36,352 nucleotides of DNA from Oscillospiraceae bacterium (GCA_024684395.1 JAIKWY010000024.1:1-36352), one strand, 5' to 3'; positions 23,886 through 32,831 are shown, counted from the stretch's first letter. Notes: generated by a model from the letters alone, not told the origin. Program-made: numbers and translations.

Positions 23886-26309
23886 TCAATTTTGTTCAGA
23901 CAAATACAGTTCTGAGCGGTTCTGTATCTTTTTTGCTGCCTCCTCAGCGGTGCATCCACCGGCAAAATAGGCATCTGCTTCCTCTAAAATGATGCTCCAG
24001 ACGGTGTCATCGATCATCATGTACGTACTACATCCCCGGATGTACTGCTCCACCCGGTCACGCTCTGCCTGCGTCAGCGGGTAGACCGTGGTGTCATCCT
24101 CGTAGTATTCCGCATCCGTTCTTCCGTAGTCGCCGTTGTCGTTGATCGTGCCGCAGATGTACATGTAGTCATCAAGCTGCTCCTCGAACTTGCTGTCGAG
24201 CAGAGAGAACCCGTCATTTTCCATATTGTTCTCCGTTGCGGCGCAATAGTACCGCACGAACTCCCACGCAGCGTCCTTGTCCTTGCAGGTCGAGACGATC
24301 GACACCTCGCCGGAGGTCACGATCTTGCCGCCCTGCTTATTGGAAGACGGATAGCCCGCAAAGGTCACATCGCCGCCGAGCTCGCCCTTCGCATAGGAAA
24401 GCGCACACGCCATGCCGCCACGCATTGCGCCGAAGCCGAGCGGATAAAGATAATCCTCGTCATTCTGGTAGCGGTTGAACTGGTCGGTGTAGTACTTGTC
24501 GAGCTTCTCCATCGCGACCGGATCCTCATAATCCTTCTCCGGCTTATCCAGGCTGTCGGGATAGCGGTTGCAGAATTCGAGCATCTTGACAAATTCCGGC
24601 GAATCGAAGCTGCATGTGCCGTTGAGTTCGTCCGTGAAGTCCATCCCGTAGAGCATCCGCACCAGTGCATCCTCCTTGGTTGACCACTGGTAGACATTTT
24701 TCTCCGCACTGTCATAGAGGGAGATCATGTCATCCATCGTCCAGTTGTCCGACACATGGTACTTCTCCTTGACGCACAGCGTCTCCACCGTGAAGCTGTT
24801 TGCCAGCCCGTAGAGGGCGCCGTTCGTCGGGTGCTGCAATGCCTGCACGACATTCGGCACGAGCGCCTGCTTGTTGATCTGCGGATCCTTTGCCAGATAT
24901 TCGTTCAGGTCGCAGAACACGCCCTTGCTGCCGAGCTTCATCACCGTGTCATGGCCGCCCTGCATGATGATGATGTCCGGTGCATCGCCGCTCATGACCG
25001 AGAGCTTGAACTGTTCGACCGCATCGTTGCTGCCCTCCTCCTTGGGATCGTTGTACAGCGTTCCATCGGAGTTTTGCATGACATGATAGTTGACACGCAG
25101 CTTGTCCTGCGAGCGGTTGAACGCCTGGAAGAACGAATCATCATAGACATAGCCGAAAATGCCGACATCCAGCACCTCCCGCTCCTTGATCTCGGAGGGA
25201 TGCAGCCTGCGCAGGCGGTACAGCTTCCCGTCAAATTTCTGCCCGATGAATGTCCCGTCCGCCAGCGGCACCACCTGCATCGGCTCAGAATCGGAGGCAT
25301 ACCAGTCGATCAGATGCTCTGCCGTGCCGTCCTCGCGGATGCCCATGAGCTCACCATGCGACTCATCACTGCGGTTGAGGAACAGCAGATAGTCATCCGT
25401 GCAGCCGGAAAGCGGCGGATAGAGCGAACTTGAAGTGGTATCGGTATAGATCGTCCTGCCGATCGTCCCCTTCTCCGCATCGAACTCGATCACCCTGCGC
25501 TCCTCCTGATAGCTGCCGTCGGGAGCCGAGGCATTGATATCCGTAAAGAGCAGTGTCCTGCCGTTTTTGTCCTGGAGACAGTTCATGCCTGACACCCAGG
25601 CATCCTCCTCATCGGTCAGCTTGCCGACCTCGGAGACGGAGCCGTCCGTGCCGATGCGCAGGATCTGTCCGTTTTCAAGCGCACAGTAGAACTGCCCGCC
25701 TGTCTGCCATACCTGCTGGAAGCGGTCGTAATGGTACTCGCTCTGGTAATCCGCCAGACCTTCGATCTTCACCTTGTCCGCCATGACACCGTCCGGGGTG
25801 TAGGTGCAGAGGTAGTATTCACTCGTCCATGTCTCGTAGTAGCGGTTCCACCAGTCCGGATCGGGCTCCGCTGTTTTCTGTCCGTCGGCGGGATCCATGT
25901 TATTGTGATTTTCCATGGTGACGAGCGCATAGATCGTATCCTCGCTCAGTGCGATAAAGATGCCCGTCTGGTAATAGCCGTCATAGTTTGCCATCGGCAC
26001 GAGCTGCGTCTTGCTCTTCATGTTGAAATTCTCATCCAGCCGGATGATCTCGCCGTCATTGCCGAACGTCATGTAACCGTCCGGCGTCTGGATCCCCGCA
26101 TAGACGCTGGTGATTCCGTCCGGCGCTTCAAACTCCTCGATCATCACCTGATCGGTGAGCGGCTCGTTGGCAAGATCTCCCTCCGCAAGCGGCACCGCTG
26201 CATCGGCGGCATCGGTCGGCTCCGCCTGTGCTGGGTCGGTATCCTGCTTCTGACAGCCTGCTGCCAGGACAAGACATGCCGCCAGTATCGCTGCTATCAT
26301 TCGTTTCAT
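23886..26309 (-). CDS. Large lipoprotein: beta-propeller-like N-half fused to a solute-binding-protein-like C-half
   Basis: An 807-residue lipoprotein with lipobox LAAGC (Cys19) after MKRMIAAILAACLVLAAG. Residues about 50-375 consist of repeated short beta units with DG or N-rich turns (GYMTFGNDGEIIRLDENF, QFYCALENGQILRIGTDGSV), suggesting a beta-propeller. From about 376 the protein resembles extracellular family 1 sugar-binding proteins (GDAPDIIIMQGG, ALYGLANSFTVETLCVKEKY, then a C-terminal WEFVRYYC segment). No permease or ATPase gene adjoins it. The start overlaps the anti-sigma-like gene by 4 nt (ATGA) and has GGAGG upstream. A sensor that binds a glycan and informs the co-encoded sigma system is a reasonable inference; a plain transporter component is the alternative. 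Confidence 0.82.
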   Translation of the reverse strand: MKRMIAAILAACLVLAAGCQKQDTDPAQAEPTDAADAAVPLAEGDLANEPLTDQVMIEEFEAPDGITSVYAGIQTPDGYMTFGNDGEIIRLDENFNMKSKTQLVPMANYDGYYQTGIFIALSEDTIYALVTMENHNNMDPADGQKTAEPDPDWWNRYYETWTSEYYLCTYTPDGVMADKVKIEGLADYQSEYHYDRFQQVWQTGGQFYCALENGQILRIGTDGSVSEVGKLTDEEDAWVSGMNCLQDKNGRTLLFTDINASAPDGSYQEERRVIEFDAEKGTIGRTIYTDTTSSSLYPPLSGCTDDYLLFLNRSDESHGELMGIREDGTAEHLIDWYASDSEPMQVVPLADGTFIGQKFDGKLYRLRRLHPSEIKEREVLDVGIFGYVYDDSFFQAFNRSQDKLRVNYHVMQNSDGTLYNDPKEEGSNDAVEQFKLSVMSGDAPDIIIMQGGHDTVMKLGSKGVFCDLNEYLAKDPQINKQALVPNVVQALQHPTNGALYGLANSFTVETLCVKEKYHVSDNWTMDDMISLYDSAEKNVYQWSTKEDALVRMLYGMDFTDELNGTCSFDSPEFVKMLEFCNRYPDSLDKPEKDYEDPVAMEKLDKYYTDQFNRYQNDEDYLYPLGFGAMRGGMACALSYAKGELGGDVTFAGYPSSNKQGGKIVTSGEVSIVSTCKDKDAAWEFVRYYCAATENNMENDGFSLLDSKFEEQLDDYMYICGTINDNGDYGRTDAEYYEDDTTVYPLTQAERDRVEQYIRGCSTYMMIDDTVWSIILEEADAYFAGGCTAEEAAKKIQNRSELYLSEQN

Positions 26310-27052
26310 CTCAGATCCTCCTGTCTGATCTCTGTATAGGGCTGCCCCTGCGAAGTACCCGCAAAGAGCCGTATCGTCCCCGCTGCATCATTGACCGGAT
26401 ACCAGAGTTCGAGCTTCGCCGTCTCCCCGCTTTCCAGAATGACGGAATGCGGCAGAGCGCCGGTCTCGCCGTCATATGCCATCCGGCAGGGCGAGGTCAG
26501 ACCCGCTTCCCGTCCGGTATCGGCAAGGAAATTGTCGGTGAAGAACTGCTCCGGCTGTCCGTAGAAGACAGCATCCTCGCTCTCGAGCGTCAGTGTCACA
26601 TGCAGAAGATCATCCTCCCGCACGGCATCCGTCACGGTCATATACAATGCACCCGTCTTTGTCATACCCGGCAGCACATAGCGATCCCCGGTCACATGTG
26701 CCACGACCGGCGGCACGCCCTCGGTCTGCACACTGCAAGCGGACTCGTCAGGCTGTGCGGGCGCATGGGAATTGAGCCAGAACATCCCGGCAAACGTCCC
26801 TGCAAAAATCGCCACACAGGCGGCAGCTGTCACCGCATGGGACACCCAGCCGAAGCGGGAGGTCTTTGTCAGCGCCGGTCTGCTCTCGATGATATCCGCA
26901 TCCTCGCCGGTATGCGGTGTCAGTCTCTGTTCGATCTTCCCTAAGATCCGTTCATGTTCCTGCTTGGTCAGCACAAGATGCTGTTCCGCCAGCTTTGCTG
27001 CATCTTCCTCGCTGAGCGTTCCGAGCAGCTGCATCATATCCTTCTTCCGCAT
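26306..27052 (-). CDS. Single-pass membrane protein, probable anti-sigma factor
   Basis: A 248-residue protein with a cytoplasmic N-terminal region of about 70 residues rich in charged helices (LSEEDAAKLAEQHLVLTKQEHERILGKI), one membrane helix at about 72-93 and an exterior beta domain of about 150 residues. The order is that of membrane anti-sigma factors. It begins 4 nt after the stop of the ECF sigma gene and ends overlapping the lipoprotein gene by 4 nt. No known anti-sigma motif is seen, so the assignment rests on topology and operon order. Confidence 0.7.
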   Translation of the reverse strand: MRKKDMMQLLGTLSEEDAAKLAEQHLVLTKQEHERILGKIEQRLTPHTGEDADIIESRPALTKTSRFGWVSHAVTAAACVAIFAGTFAGMFWLNSHAPAQPDESACSVQTEGVPPVVAHVTGDRYVLPGMTKTGALYMTVTDAVREDDLLHVTLTLESEDAVFYGQPEQFFTDNFLADTGREAGLTSPCRMAYDGETGALPHSVILESGETAKLELWYPVNDAAGTIRLFAGTSQGQPYTEIRQEDLR

Positions 27053-27056
27053 AGTA

Positions 27057-27599
27057 CTACCTCAAATCCTTCAGCGTTTTCTTCAGCTTTTTGAGCGCCC
27101 GTCCGCAGCGCACCTGCGCCGTGTGGGTCGTCAGTCCGACCGCTTCTGCGATCTCTGCCATGCTCCTGCCGAAATAGAATTTCTGCACCAGAATGGTCGA
27201 ATCCGGCTCGCCGAGATCCTGTATCTCCGCAAGGAGCTTTTCTTTCAGCTCCCGCTTCTCGGCATCGGCTTCCAGATCCTCTCCGACCGGCTCGGGCGCA
27301 TCGTCCAGCGGCGTGGTATATTTCTCCTGCCGGTTCAGACTGCGGCAGTAATTCAGCGCCTTGTTGTGGGCAGCACGCCCGATGTAGGCTTTCACGTTCT
27401 CGCCACGGATATTGTCGGCGTGAGACAGTATCTCCGCAAAGGTATCCGCCACACAGTCCTCCACATCCTCCTGCGTCCCGCAGTCACGGAGCAGCCGGAA
27501 CACGATGGCATATACATAGCGGTAATACTGCTGATAAACTTCCTTAGCACCGGCATTCAGATCGCTCTTCATGAGCGCACGAAGCTCACTGTCGGTCAT
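27057..27599 (-). CDS. ECF sigma factor
   Basis: A 180-residue group 4 sigma-70 factor. Region 2 spans about 15-85 (YQQYYRYVYAIVFRLLRD, then QEDVEDCVADTFAEIL and VKAYIGRAAHNKALNYCR). Region 4 spans about 125-178 (STILVQKFYFGRSMAEIAEAVGLTTHTAQVRCGRALKKLKK), a clear helix-turn-helix. AAGGAG precedes the ATG. It heads a three-gene operon with the anti-sigma-like gene and the solute-binding-like lipoprotein gene. The closely packed spacing, 4 nt and then a 4-nt overlap, argues that the three act together. Confidence 0.9.
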   Translation of the reverse strand: MTDSELRALMKSDLNAGAKEVYQQYYRYVYAIVFRLLRDCGTQEDVEDCVADTFAEILSHADNIRGENVKAYIGRAAHNKALNYCRSLNRQEKYTTPLDDAPEPVGEDLEADAEKRELKEKLLAEIQDLGEPDSTILVQKFYFGRSMAEIAEAVGLTTHTAQVRCGRALKKLKKTLKDLR

Positions 27600-27625
27600 G
27601 CTCCGGCTCCTTTCTTGTTTGAGAT

Positions 27626-27654
27626 CTCATACTAACAGACAAATGATCTGTCAA
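27626..27654 (-). promoter_or_regulatory. Promoter of the ECF sigma operon
   Basis: On the minus strand TTGACA (27654-27649), 17-nt spacing and TATGAG (27631-27626). The spacer contains a small dyad ACAGA-N7-TCTGT that could be an operator. Confidence 0.55.
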
Positions 27655-27733
27655 AAAGTCACACATAATTTCAAAAAAAAGATCCTGACAGCAAAATGCA
27701 CCGCTGAGAGACCGGCAGTGCATGATGTGATTT

Positions 27734-28870
27734 TCAGAAATGCAGACGGATCAGCCGGAATACCTGCTCGGCGGCGGCTGTCATGTTCTGTCTGGCACGC
27801 TCCGGCGAAAGTGCCTCCTCCTGACTCTCCAAGCGGCGCAGGATCGGGAAATACGCAGCGATCCCCGCCGCATGGCAAGCCGCTGCCCCCTCCCCTTCCG
27901 CACCGCAGAAGGCGATGACTGGCTTTCCGTATGTCCCGGCAAGCGCAGCGATCCCGGCTGGCGCCTTGCCCATCGCCGTCTGGGCATCGAGCCGCCCTTC
28001 CCCGGTGATGACCATGTCGGCAGCCTGTACCGCTGCCGCAAGCCCGGTCTCCCGGAGGATCAGCGCAACGCCCGGCGTCAGCACCGCCCCGAGATATGCC
28101 ATCAGCCCGAAGCCGAGCCCTCCGGCAGCGCCTGCGCCGGGCGCATCCGGCTCGGCATCGGGATGCAGACCGGCAGTCACTCCGGCATACCGGCGGAGTG
28201 CAGCGTCCATCTCACGGATCATTGCAGCATCGGCGCCCTTCTGCGGCGCAAAGACCGCACTGCACCCCTGCTCCCCGCAGAGCGGATTTGTCACGTCACA
28301 TGCGACATAAAAGCTGCATTCCCGCAGCTCAGGCATGACCTGCTCCTCCGAGACAGCCGCCAGCGCCGCAAGCCCCTGCGCACCGGGCGGGATCGGGTCT
28401 CCATTTGCATCGAGCAGTGCAAAGCCGAGCGCCTGCAAGCATCCGGCACCGCCGTCATTCGTGGCGCTCCCGCCAATGCCTAAAATCAATTTGCGGCAGC
28501 CCTGTCCGACCGCATCCCGGATCATCTCACCGAAGCCGTAGGTCGTTGTCCGCATGGGATCACGCTTGGACGGACGCAGCAGCGGCAGACCGGAGGCTGC
28601 TGCCATCTCAATGACGGCAGTCCCGTCGGGCAACATGCCATACTGCGCCGTGATCGGTCTGCCGAGCGGATCCGAAACAGTGACACTGCGCAGGCTCCCG
28701 TTCAGCCCCGCAACAAGCGCTTCCGTTGTGCCCTCTCCCCCGTCGGCAAGCGGGCGGACGGTGATCTCCGCCTCCGGGATCGCACGCCGGATCCCGGCAG
28801 CACAGGCATTTCCGGCTTCCATCGAGGTCATGCTCCCCTTGAAGGAATCCATGCATATGAGCAGCTTCAT
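27734..28870 (-). CDS. Glycerate kinase (GarK/GlxK family)
   Basis: A 378-residue cytoplasmic enzyme that phosphorylates glycerate. Family motifs are seen in order: DSFKGSMTSMEAGNA near the N-terminus, PLADGGEGTTEAL, GIGGSATNDGGAGCLQALG, GAAGGLGFGLMAYLG and ITGEGRLDAQTAMGK. The length is typical. AGGAGG precedes the ATG and overlaps the end of crcB, from which it is separated by 9 nt, so the two are co-transcribed. The product is 2- or 3-phosphoglycerate depending on subtype; the sequence alone does not let me choose. Confidence 0.93.
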   Translation of the reverse strand: MKLLICMDSFKGSMTSMEAGNACAAGIRRAIPEAEITVRPLADGGEGTTEALVAGLNGSLRSVTVSDPLGRPITAQYGMLPDGTAVIEMAAASGLPLLRPSKRDPMRTTTYGFGEMIRDAVGQGCRKLILGIGGSATNDGGAGCLQALGFALLDANGDPIPPGAQGLAALAAVSEEQVMPELRECSFYVACDVTNPLCGEQGCSAVFAPQKGADAAMIREMDAALRRYAGVTAGLHPDAEPDAPGAGAAGGLGFGLMAYLGAVLTPGVALILRETGLAAAVQAADMVITGEGRLDAQTAMGKAPAGIAALAGTYGKPVIAFCGAEGEGAAACHAAGIAAYFPILRRLESQEEALSPERARQNMTAAAEQVFRLIRLHF

Positions 28871-28879
28871 AACGTCCTC

Positions 28880-29245
28880 CTATCTGACGATCGCCTGACC
28901 GGCAAACACGGCGCCGATGCCAAGCAAGATACTCAATACGATATACAGCACCGCCAGCGCAGGATGCTCATTTTTCATCAGATCAAACGATTCGAGCGCA
29001 AATGTGGAAAATGTCGTGAACCCGCCGCAGATGCCGACTTTCAGAAACAGCAGCAGACGTGGATCCGTCTGCGGATGCTTTGCGGCGACTGCGGCAAGGA
29101 TGCCGATGACCAGTGCGCCCAAGAGATTGACAGCAAGTGTCTTGACCGGGAAGACAAAATCCTCCCGCAGCGGGATGAGTCCGATGAGATACCGGCACAC
29201 CGCCCCGACAAAGCCGCCAAGACCAACGATCAGACAATTCAGCAT
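28880..29245 (-). CDS. crcB: Fluoride ion channel CrcB/Fluc
   Basis: A 121-residue four-helix membrane protein that exports fluoride. GGFVGAVCRYLIG, NLLGALVIGILAA and GGFTTFSTFALE match the Fluc signatures (GG..GA..RY, N..G and the TTFSTF phenylalanine-box motif). I place the start at 29245, where AGGAGG lies 7 nt upstream, rather than at an upstream in-frame ATG at 29272 that overlaps the promoter. Only one copy is seen here, whereas many Gram-positives carry a tandem pair; a single gene can work as a dual-topology dimer. The short leader has no room for a fluoride riboswitch. Confidence 0.93.
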   Translation of the reverse strand: MLNCLIVGLGGFVGAVCRYLIGLIPLREDFVFPVKTLAVNLLGALVIGILAAVAAKHPQTDPRLLLFLKVGICGGFTTFSTFALESFDLMKNEHPALAVLYIVLSILLGIGAVFAGQAIVR

Positions 29246-29274
29246 GTCACACCTCCTATGGATTTGATACACTT

Positions 29275-29303
29275 ATTATACCGCAAGCAGCCGGAAAAAG
29301 CAA
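29275..29303 (-). promoter_or_regulatory. Promoter of the crcB-glycerate kinase operon
   Basis: On the minus strand TTGCTT (29303-29298), TTTCC, 17-nt spacing and TATAAT (29280-29275). Confidence 0.78.
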
Positions 29304-29341
29304 GCACCGGCATCGACCACATTAAAATATCTGTCCTACCC

Positions 29342-29370
29342 CTTAAAAAAAGCCTTTTCTATGGTATAAT
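29342..29370 (+). promoter_or_regulatory. Promoter of the broken diguanylate cyclase gene
   Basis: A strong extended -10, TGG then TATAAT (29365-29370), with a weak -35 CTTAAA (29342-29347) at 17-nt spacing. The site survives although the gene behind it is disrupted. Confidence 0.6.
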
Positions 29371-29423
29371 ATGGTTGAGCAGCATATTACACTGCGGAAT
29401 ATCAATGAAAAGGATGTGATACA

Positions 29424-30955
29424 ATGCGTCTCATGTATTCTGTCATTTATATCCTGCTGATCGCTGCATTGCTCACCTGTACGGTCCTGGCAAGGCGCTC
29501 TGACAAACCGTTCAAGGATTCGGTCGGATTGCTTGAAGCAGCTTTGATCGTTCCCATTTTCGGCAATCTGCTGGTCATTGCTTCCACGGCAAGGATCGTG
29601 GCAGTCATCGGGAGCTATATCTATTTCCTCGGCATGGATCTCCTGCTGTTTGCGCTCGTGAATTTTACCAACGCCTACTGTCAGGGCATCGGCAACGGCA
29701 CACAGAAACCGACGGTGATGTATATCGCTCTTTCGGCGGATGCGGTGCAGGTGCTCCTGAATCTGGTCTTCGGACATGTGTTTGACATGGAAGCGACGAT
29801 GGTTGACGGGGAGCTCTCTACTACAGTCTGGTGTCCTACTTCGGACTGACGATCCACCGGATCGTGGACTATATCGTGTTCCTGTGTTCGATTTTGATCT
29901 TTATCCTCGCTTCGGTCGTGACACCGAAGATCTACCGGGAGCGGTTCACGATCATCCTCACAGCGCTGATCATCATCGGCTGTATGCAGGGGTACTACAT
30001 CTACTCCGGCACACCCATCGACCGCTCGGTCGTTGCCTACGGCATCTTCGGGATGCTGATCTTCTACTTTGCGATCCTCTACCGCCCGCTCCGTCTGCTT
30101 GACCGGATGCTGTCCAACATCGTCTCTGACCTGTCGGATGCGTTCTATATCTTCGACCACAAGCGGAGCTGCATCTGGGCGAATGACCAGTGATGCAAAC
30201 TCGTCGGCGTGACGGACAAGCGCTATGATGTGATCAACGACAAGCTGAAAGAGCTGTTCGGTGAACGGGAGCAGCTGATGGAGGGCAGTGCCAAGTGCTC
30301 TGTCGGGAGCGGCGAGGAGATGCGTTTCTATCTGCTCGAAGAAAGCGAAGTGAAGGACGATTCCGGCAAGGTCAACGGATTCTACCTCCGCATCCAGGAT
30401 GTGACCGAGGGCGAGCACGAGCTGAAGGTCAAGGAGGAGCAGATCGGTCAGATCACGCAGTAAGCCTACAGGGATGCCCTGACGGGTGTCGGGAGCAAAG
30501 CCGCCTATGTGCGCAAGATCACCGAGCTCAACGCTTCGATCGGGGCAGGCTTCTCGGAATTTGCCATCGTCATGGTCGATATGAACCACCTCAAGCAGAT
30601 CAACGACGAGCACGGTCACAAAACCGGCGACATCTATATCAAGGGCTGCTGCCGTCTCATCTGCGAGACCTTCAAGCATTCGCCGGTCTATCGCATCGGA
30701 GGTGATGAGTTCGTGGTGATCCTGACGGGCAATGATTATGCAGAGCGTGCGCAAAAGGTCGAAGACCTGCGGAAAGCCTATGCGGATGCATTTGCGGAGG
30801 AGAGCGCCGACCCGTGGCAGCGTTTCTCCGCAGCCGTCGGCATTGCAGACCATGCAGCGGATGACAATACCGTGGAGCTGGTGTTCAAGCGTGCCGATCA
30901 GGCGATGTACAGCGAGAAAAAGATGTTCAAGGAACAGCATGGCAGCTACCGTTAA
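29424..30955 (+). pseudogene. Disrupted membrane diguanylate cyclase (7TM-like, PAS-like, GGDEF)
   Basis: The three reading segments form one protein of about 510 residues: a multi-helix membrane region (29424 to about 30090), a PAS-like region (about 30100-30460) and a GGDEF domain (about 30470-30940) with intact YRIGGDEFVVIL. Three lesions break it. First, a +2 shift lies at the CTCTCT tract at about 29814-29819: removing one CT restores GEL-YYSLVSYFGLTIHR. Second, an in-frame TGA is at 30191-30193. Third, an in-frame TAA at 30461-30463 sits just before AYRDALTGVGSK, the usual start of a GGDEF domain. AAAGGA precedes the first ATG. The GGDEF part could only be made from an internal start, for example ATG 30509, which would cut its first strand. 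Sequencing error could explain the shift but hardly both nonsense codons. Confidence 0.85.
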
Positions 30956-30962
30956 GAAACGC

Positions 30963-30994
30963 CTGTCCGGACAGATCGTCCGGGCAGTTTTTTT
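30963..30994 (+). terminator. Rho-independent terminator after the broken cyclase
   Basis: A 10-bp stem with one G:U pair (30963-30972 with 30978-30987), loop AGATC and seven T directly after. Confidence 0.92.
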
Positions 30995-31047
30995 GCAGGA
31001 TGATACTGCAACTTTTTATGCAAATCGCAGTTTTAACATTTTATCCA

Positions 31048-31076
31048 TTGTTTTTTGTACAAAAATCGTATATAAT
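31048..31076 (+). promoter_or_regulatory. Promoter of the GGDEF-EAL operon
   Basis: TTGTTT (31048-31053), a T-rich start to the spacer, 17 nt and TATAAT (31071-31076). The leader is about 57 nt. Confidence 0.75.
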
Positions 31077-31139
31077 AGATATAGTTTCTAACGAAAATGA
31101 TAATTTTTATGTATGTGATAGGAAACGGAGGATACGCAA

Positions 31140-32831
31140 ATGAATGCTGAGCGTGAATTACAGTTCTACAGACTCTACGAAAGACTTGCCTCATTGACAC
31201 AAGCCATCAATCAGGAGCCGGATATCCCGAAGATCGAAGCCATTCTGAGCGAGATCGCCGAGCTGTTCCGGCTCTCCAAGGGCGTGACGCACTTCTACAA
31301 GAATCCCGGCGAGGAGCAGATGGGCAAGGGCGAGGTACTCTGCAGCTATGACAACGGCAGAGAGGGCAAGCCCGTCCATACGGTACGCTTCGTGACAAGG
31401 CTCATGTCCATCACGACCATGACCGTCTACATGACCGATGACGTGGAACCTCTCTCAGACGAGGAGATGCGCCGGGTCGATCTTTCCATGCGGACGATCC
31501 TTGCCTTCATCAGCCGCAACCGGCTCCAGACCATCGCAGAGGAGCTTGCCTTCTTTGATGACATGGGCTTCCGCAATATGCGCAGCTTTTTCCGCTATCT
31601 GATGTGGAAAAACTGTCCGGGCGACTTCAACGGCAAGATCGCCATCAACTACAATCTGCGCCATTTTGCGCTGGTGAACGAGGAGCACGGAAGAGCCGCC
31701 GGCGATATGGCGCTCCGCAGCCACTACAAGCATATCGAGAACATCATCGGGAAGACCGGCATGGTGGCACGTCTCGGCGGTGATGCCTTCGTGTGCATCT
31801 GCAACCAGACGGATCTGCCGGAGATACTGGAATATCTGAACGATGCGATCGTGCTGGCGGATCCCAACGGACTGACGGTCAGGCTCTCATGCTGTGCCGG
31901 TGTGTTCCAGATCCCGGACGGCTACCGGGTCTCCAATCCGAACGACATCATGGGCAAGATCATGCACGCCTACCAGATCGCCAAGATCGGCATCCAGGGC
32001 AATATCGTCTTCTATTCGGACATGCTCCTGACCGACAAGGAACGCTCCAAGCGCATCCTGAAAATGTTCCCGGAGGCACTGCAAAGCGGCGAATTTCACG
32101 TTTTCTATCAGCCGAAGGTCAATACCGAGACCAACGAGATATGCGGCGCCGAGGCGCTTTGCCGCTGGTTCCACGACGGAAAGATCATCCCGCCGATGGA
32201 CTTCATCCCCGTGCTGGAGGAGACCAGCGAGATCTGCAAGCTCGATTTCCACATGCTCGACCAGGTCTGCACGCACATCCGCAAGTGGCTCGATGAAGGC
32301 AAACGGGCTGTGCGGGTATCCGTGAACCTGAGCCGCCGGCATATGACGAACCCGACCTTAGTAGAGACGATCATTGCGATCATCGACAAGCACAATGTGC
32401 CGCATGAATACATCGAGATTGAGCTGACAGAAACGACTACGGACGTCGAGTTCAAGGATCTGAAATGCGTTGTAAAAGCCTTGCAGGAGCAGCATATCTG
32501 CACCTCTGTCGATGATTTCGGCATGGGCTATTCCTCGCTGAACCTCATCCGTGTCGTTCCGTGGGATGTCCTGAAGGTTGACCGCATCTTCCTGCCGGTA
32601 GACGGTGAGTCCGGTGACAGCACCCGCAGCGTCATGTTCAAGCATGTCATTGCGATGGCGAAGGAGATCGGACTGGAATGTATCGTAGAGGGCGTGGAGA
32701 CGCAGGCACAGCTCCGGATGCTGCGGAGCATCGGCTGCGAGCTTGCACAGGGTTATCTCTTCGACAAGCCCCTGCCGCTCGAAGATTTTGAAAAGCGCCT
32801 GGATATGGTGCGATATACCCTGACAGACTAA
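31140..32831 (+). CDS. c-di-GMP phosphodiesterase with degenerate GGDEF and intact EAL domain
   Basis: A 563-residue cytoplasmic protein. The N-terminal part (about 1-130) may be a GAF-like sensor. The GGDEF domain (about 135-295) is degenerate: the signature reads GGDAF (213-217) and the first metal-binding Asp is Asn170, so cyclase activity is unlikely. The EAL domain (about 305-555) is intact: Q324, E338 in EAL, N396 in NLS, E428 and E431 in ELTE, D458/D459 in DDFGMGYSS, K479 in KVDRIF, E517/E520 in EGVET and QGYLFDKPLP. It should cleave c-di-GMP to pGpG, with the dead GGDEF possibly sensing GTP. A GGAGG ribosome site precedes the ATG. It heads a likely operon with the next two genes. Confidence 0.93.
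   Translation: MNAERELQFYRLYERLASLTQAINQEPDIPKIEAILSEIAELFRLSKGVTHFYKNPGEEQMGKGEVLCSYDNGREGKPVHTVRFVTRLMSITTMTVYMTDDVEPLSDEEMRRVDLSMRTILAFISRNRLQTIAEELAFFDDMGFRNMRSFFRYLMWKNCPGDFNGKIAINYNLRHFALVNEEHGRAAGDMALRSHYKHIENIIGKTGMVARLGGDAFVCICNQTDLPEILEYLNDAIVLADPNGLTVRLSCCAGVFQIPDGYRVSNPNDIMGKIMHAYQIAKIGIQGNIVFYSDMLLTDKERSKRILKMFPEALQSGEFHVFYQPKVNTETNEICGAEALCRWFHDGKIIPPMDFIPVLEETSEICKLDFHMLDQVCTHIRKWLDEGKRAVRVSVNLSRRHMTNPTLVETIIAIIDKHNVPHEYIEIELTETTTDVEFKDLKCVVKALQEQHICTSVDDFGMGYSSLNLIRVVPWDVLKVDRIFLPVDGESGDSTRSVMFKHVIAMAKEIGLECIVEGVETQAQLRMLRSIGCELAQGYLFDKPLPLEDFEKRLDMVRYTLTD

Noticed and set aside
27655-27733. Terminator after glycerate kinase
   Set aside because: A 6-bp ATGCAC/GTGCAT stem with inner mismatches and a T-tract some 20 nt away is too weak to call; read-through into the ECF operon is possible.
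29246-29274. Fluoride riboswitch before crcB
   Set aside because: The leader between promoter and start codon is too short for the conserved pseudoknot, and its conserved bases are absent.
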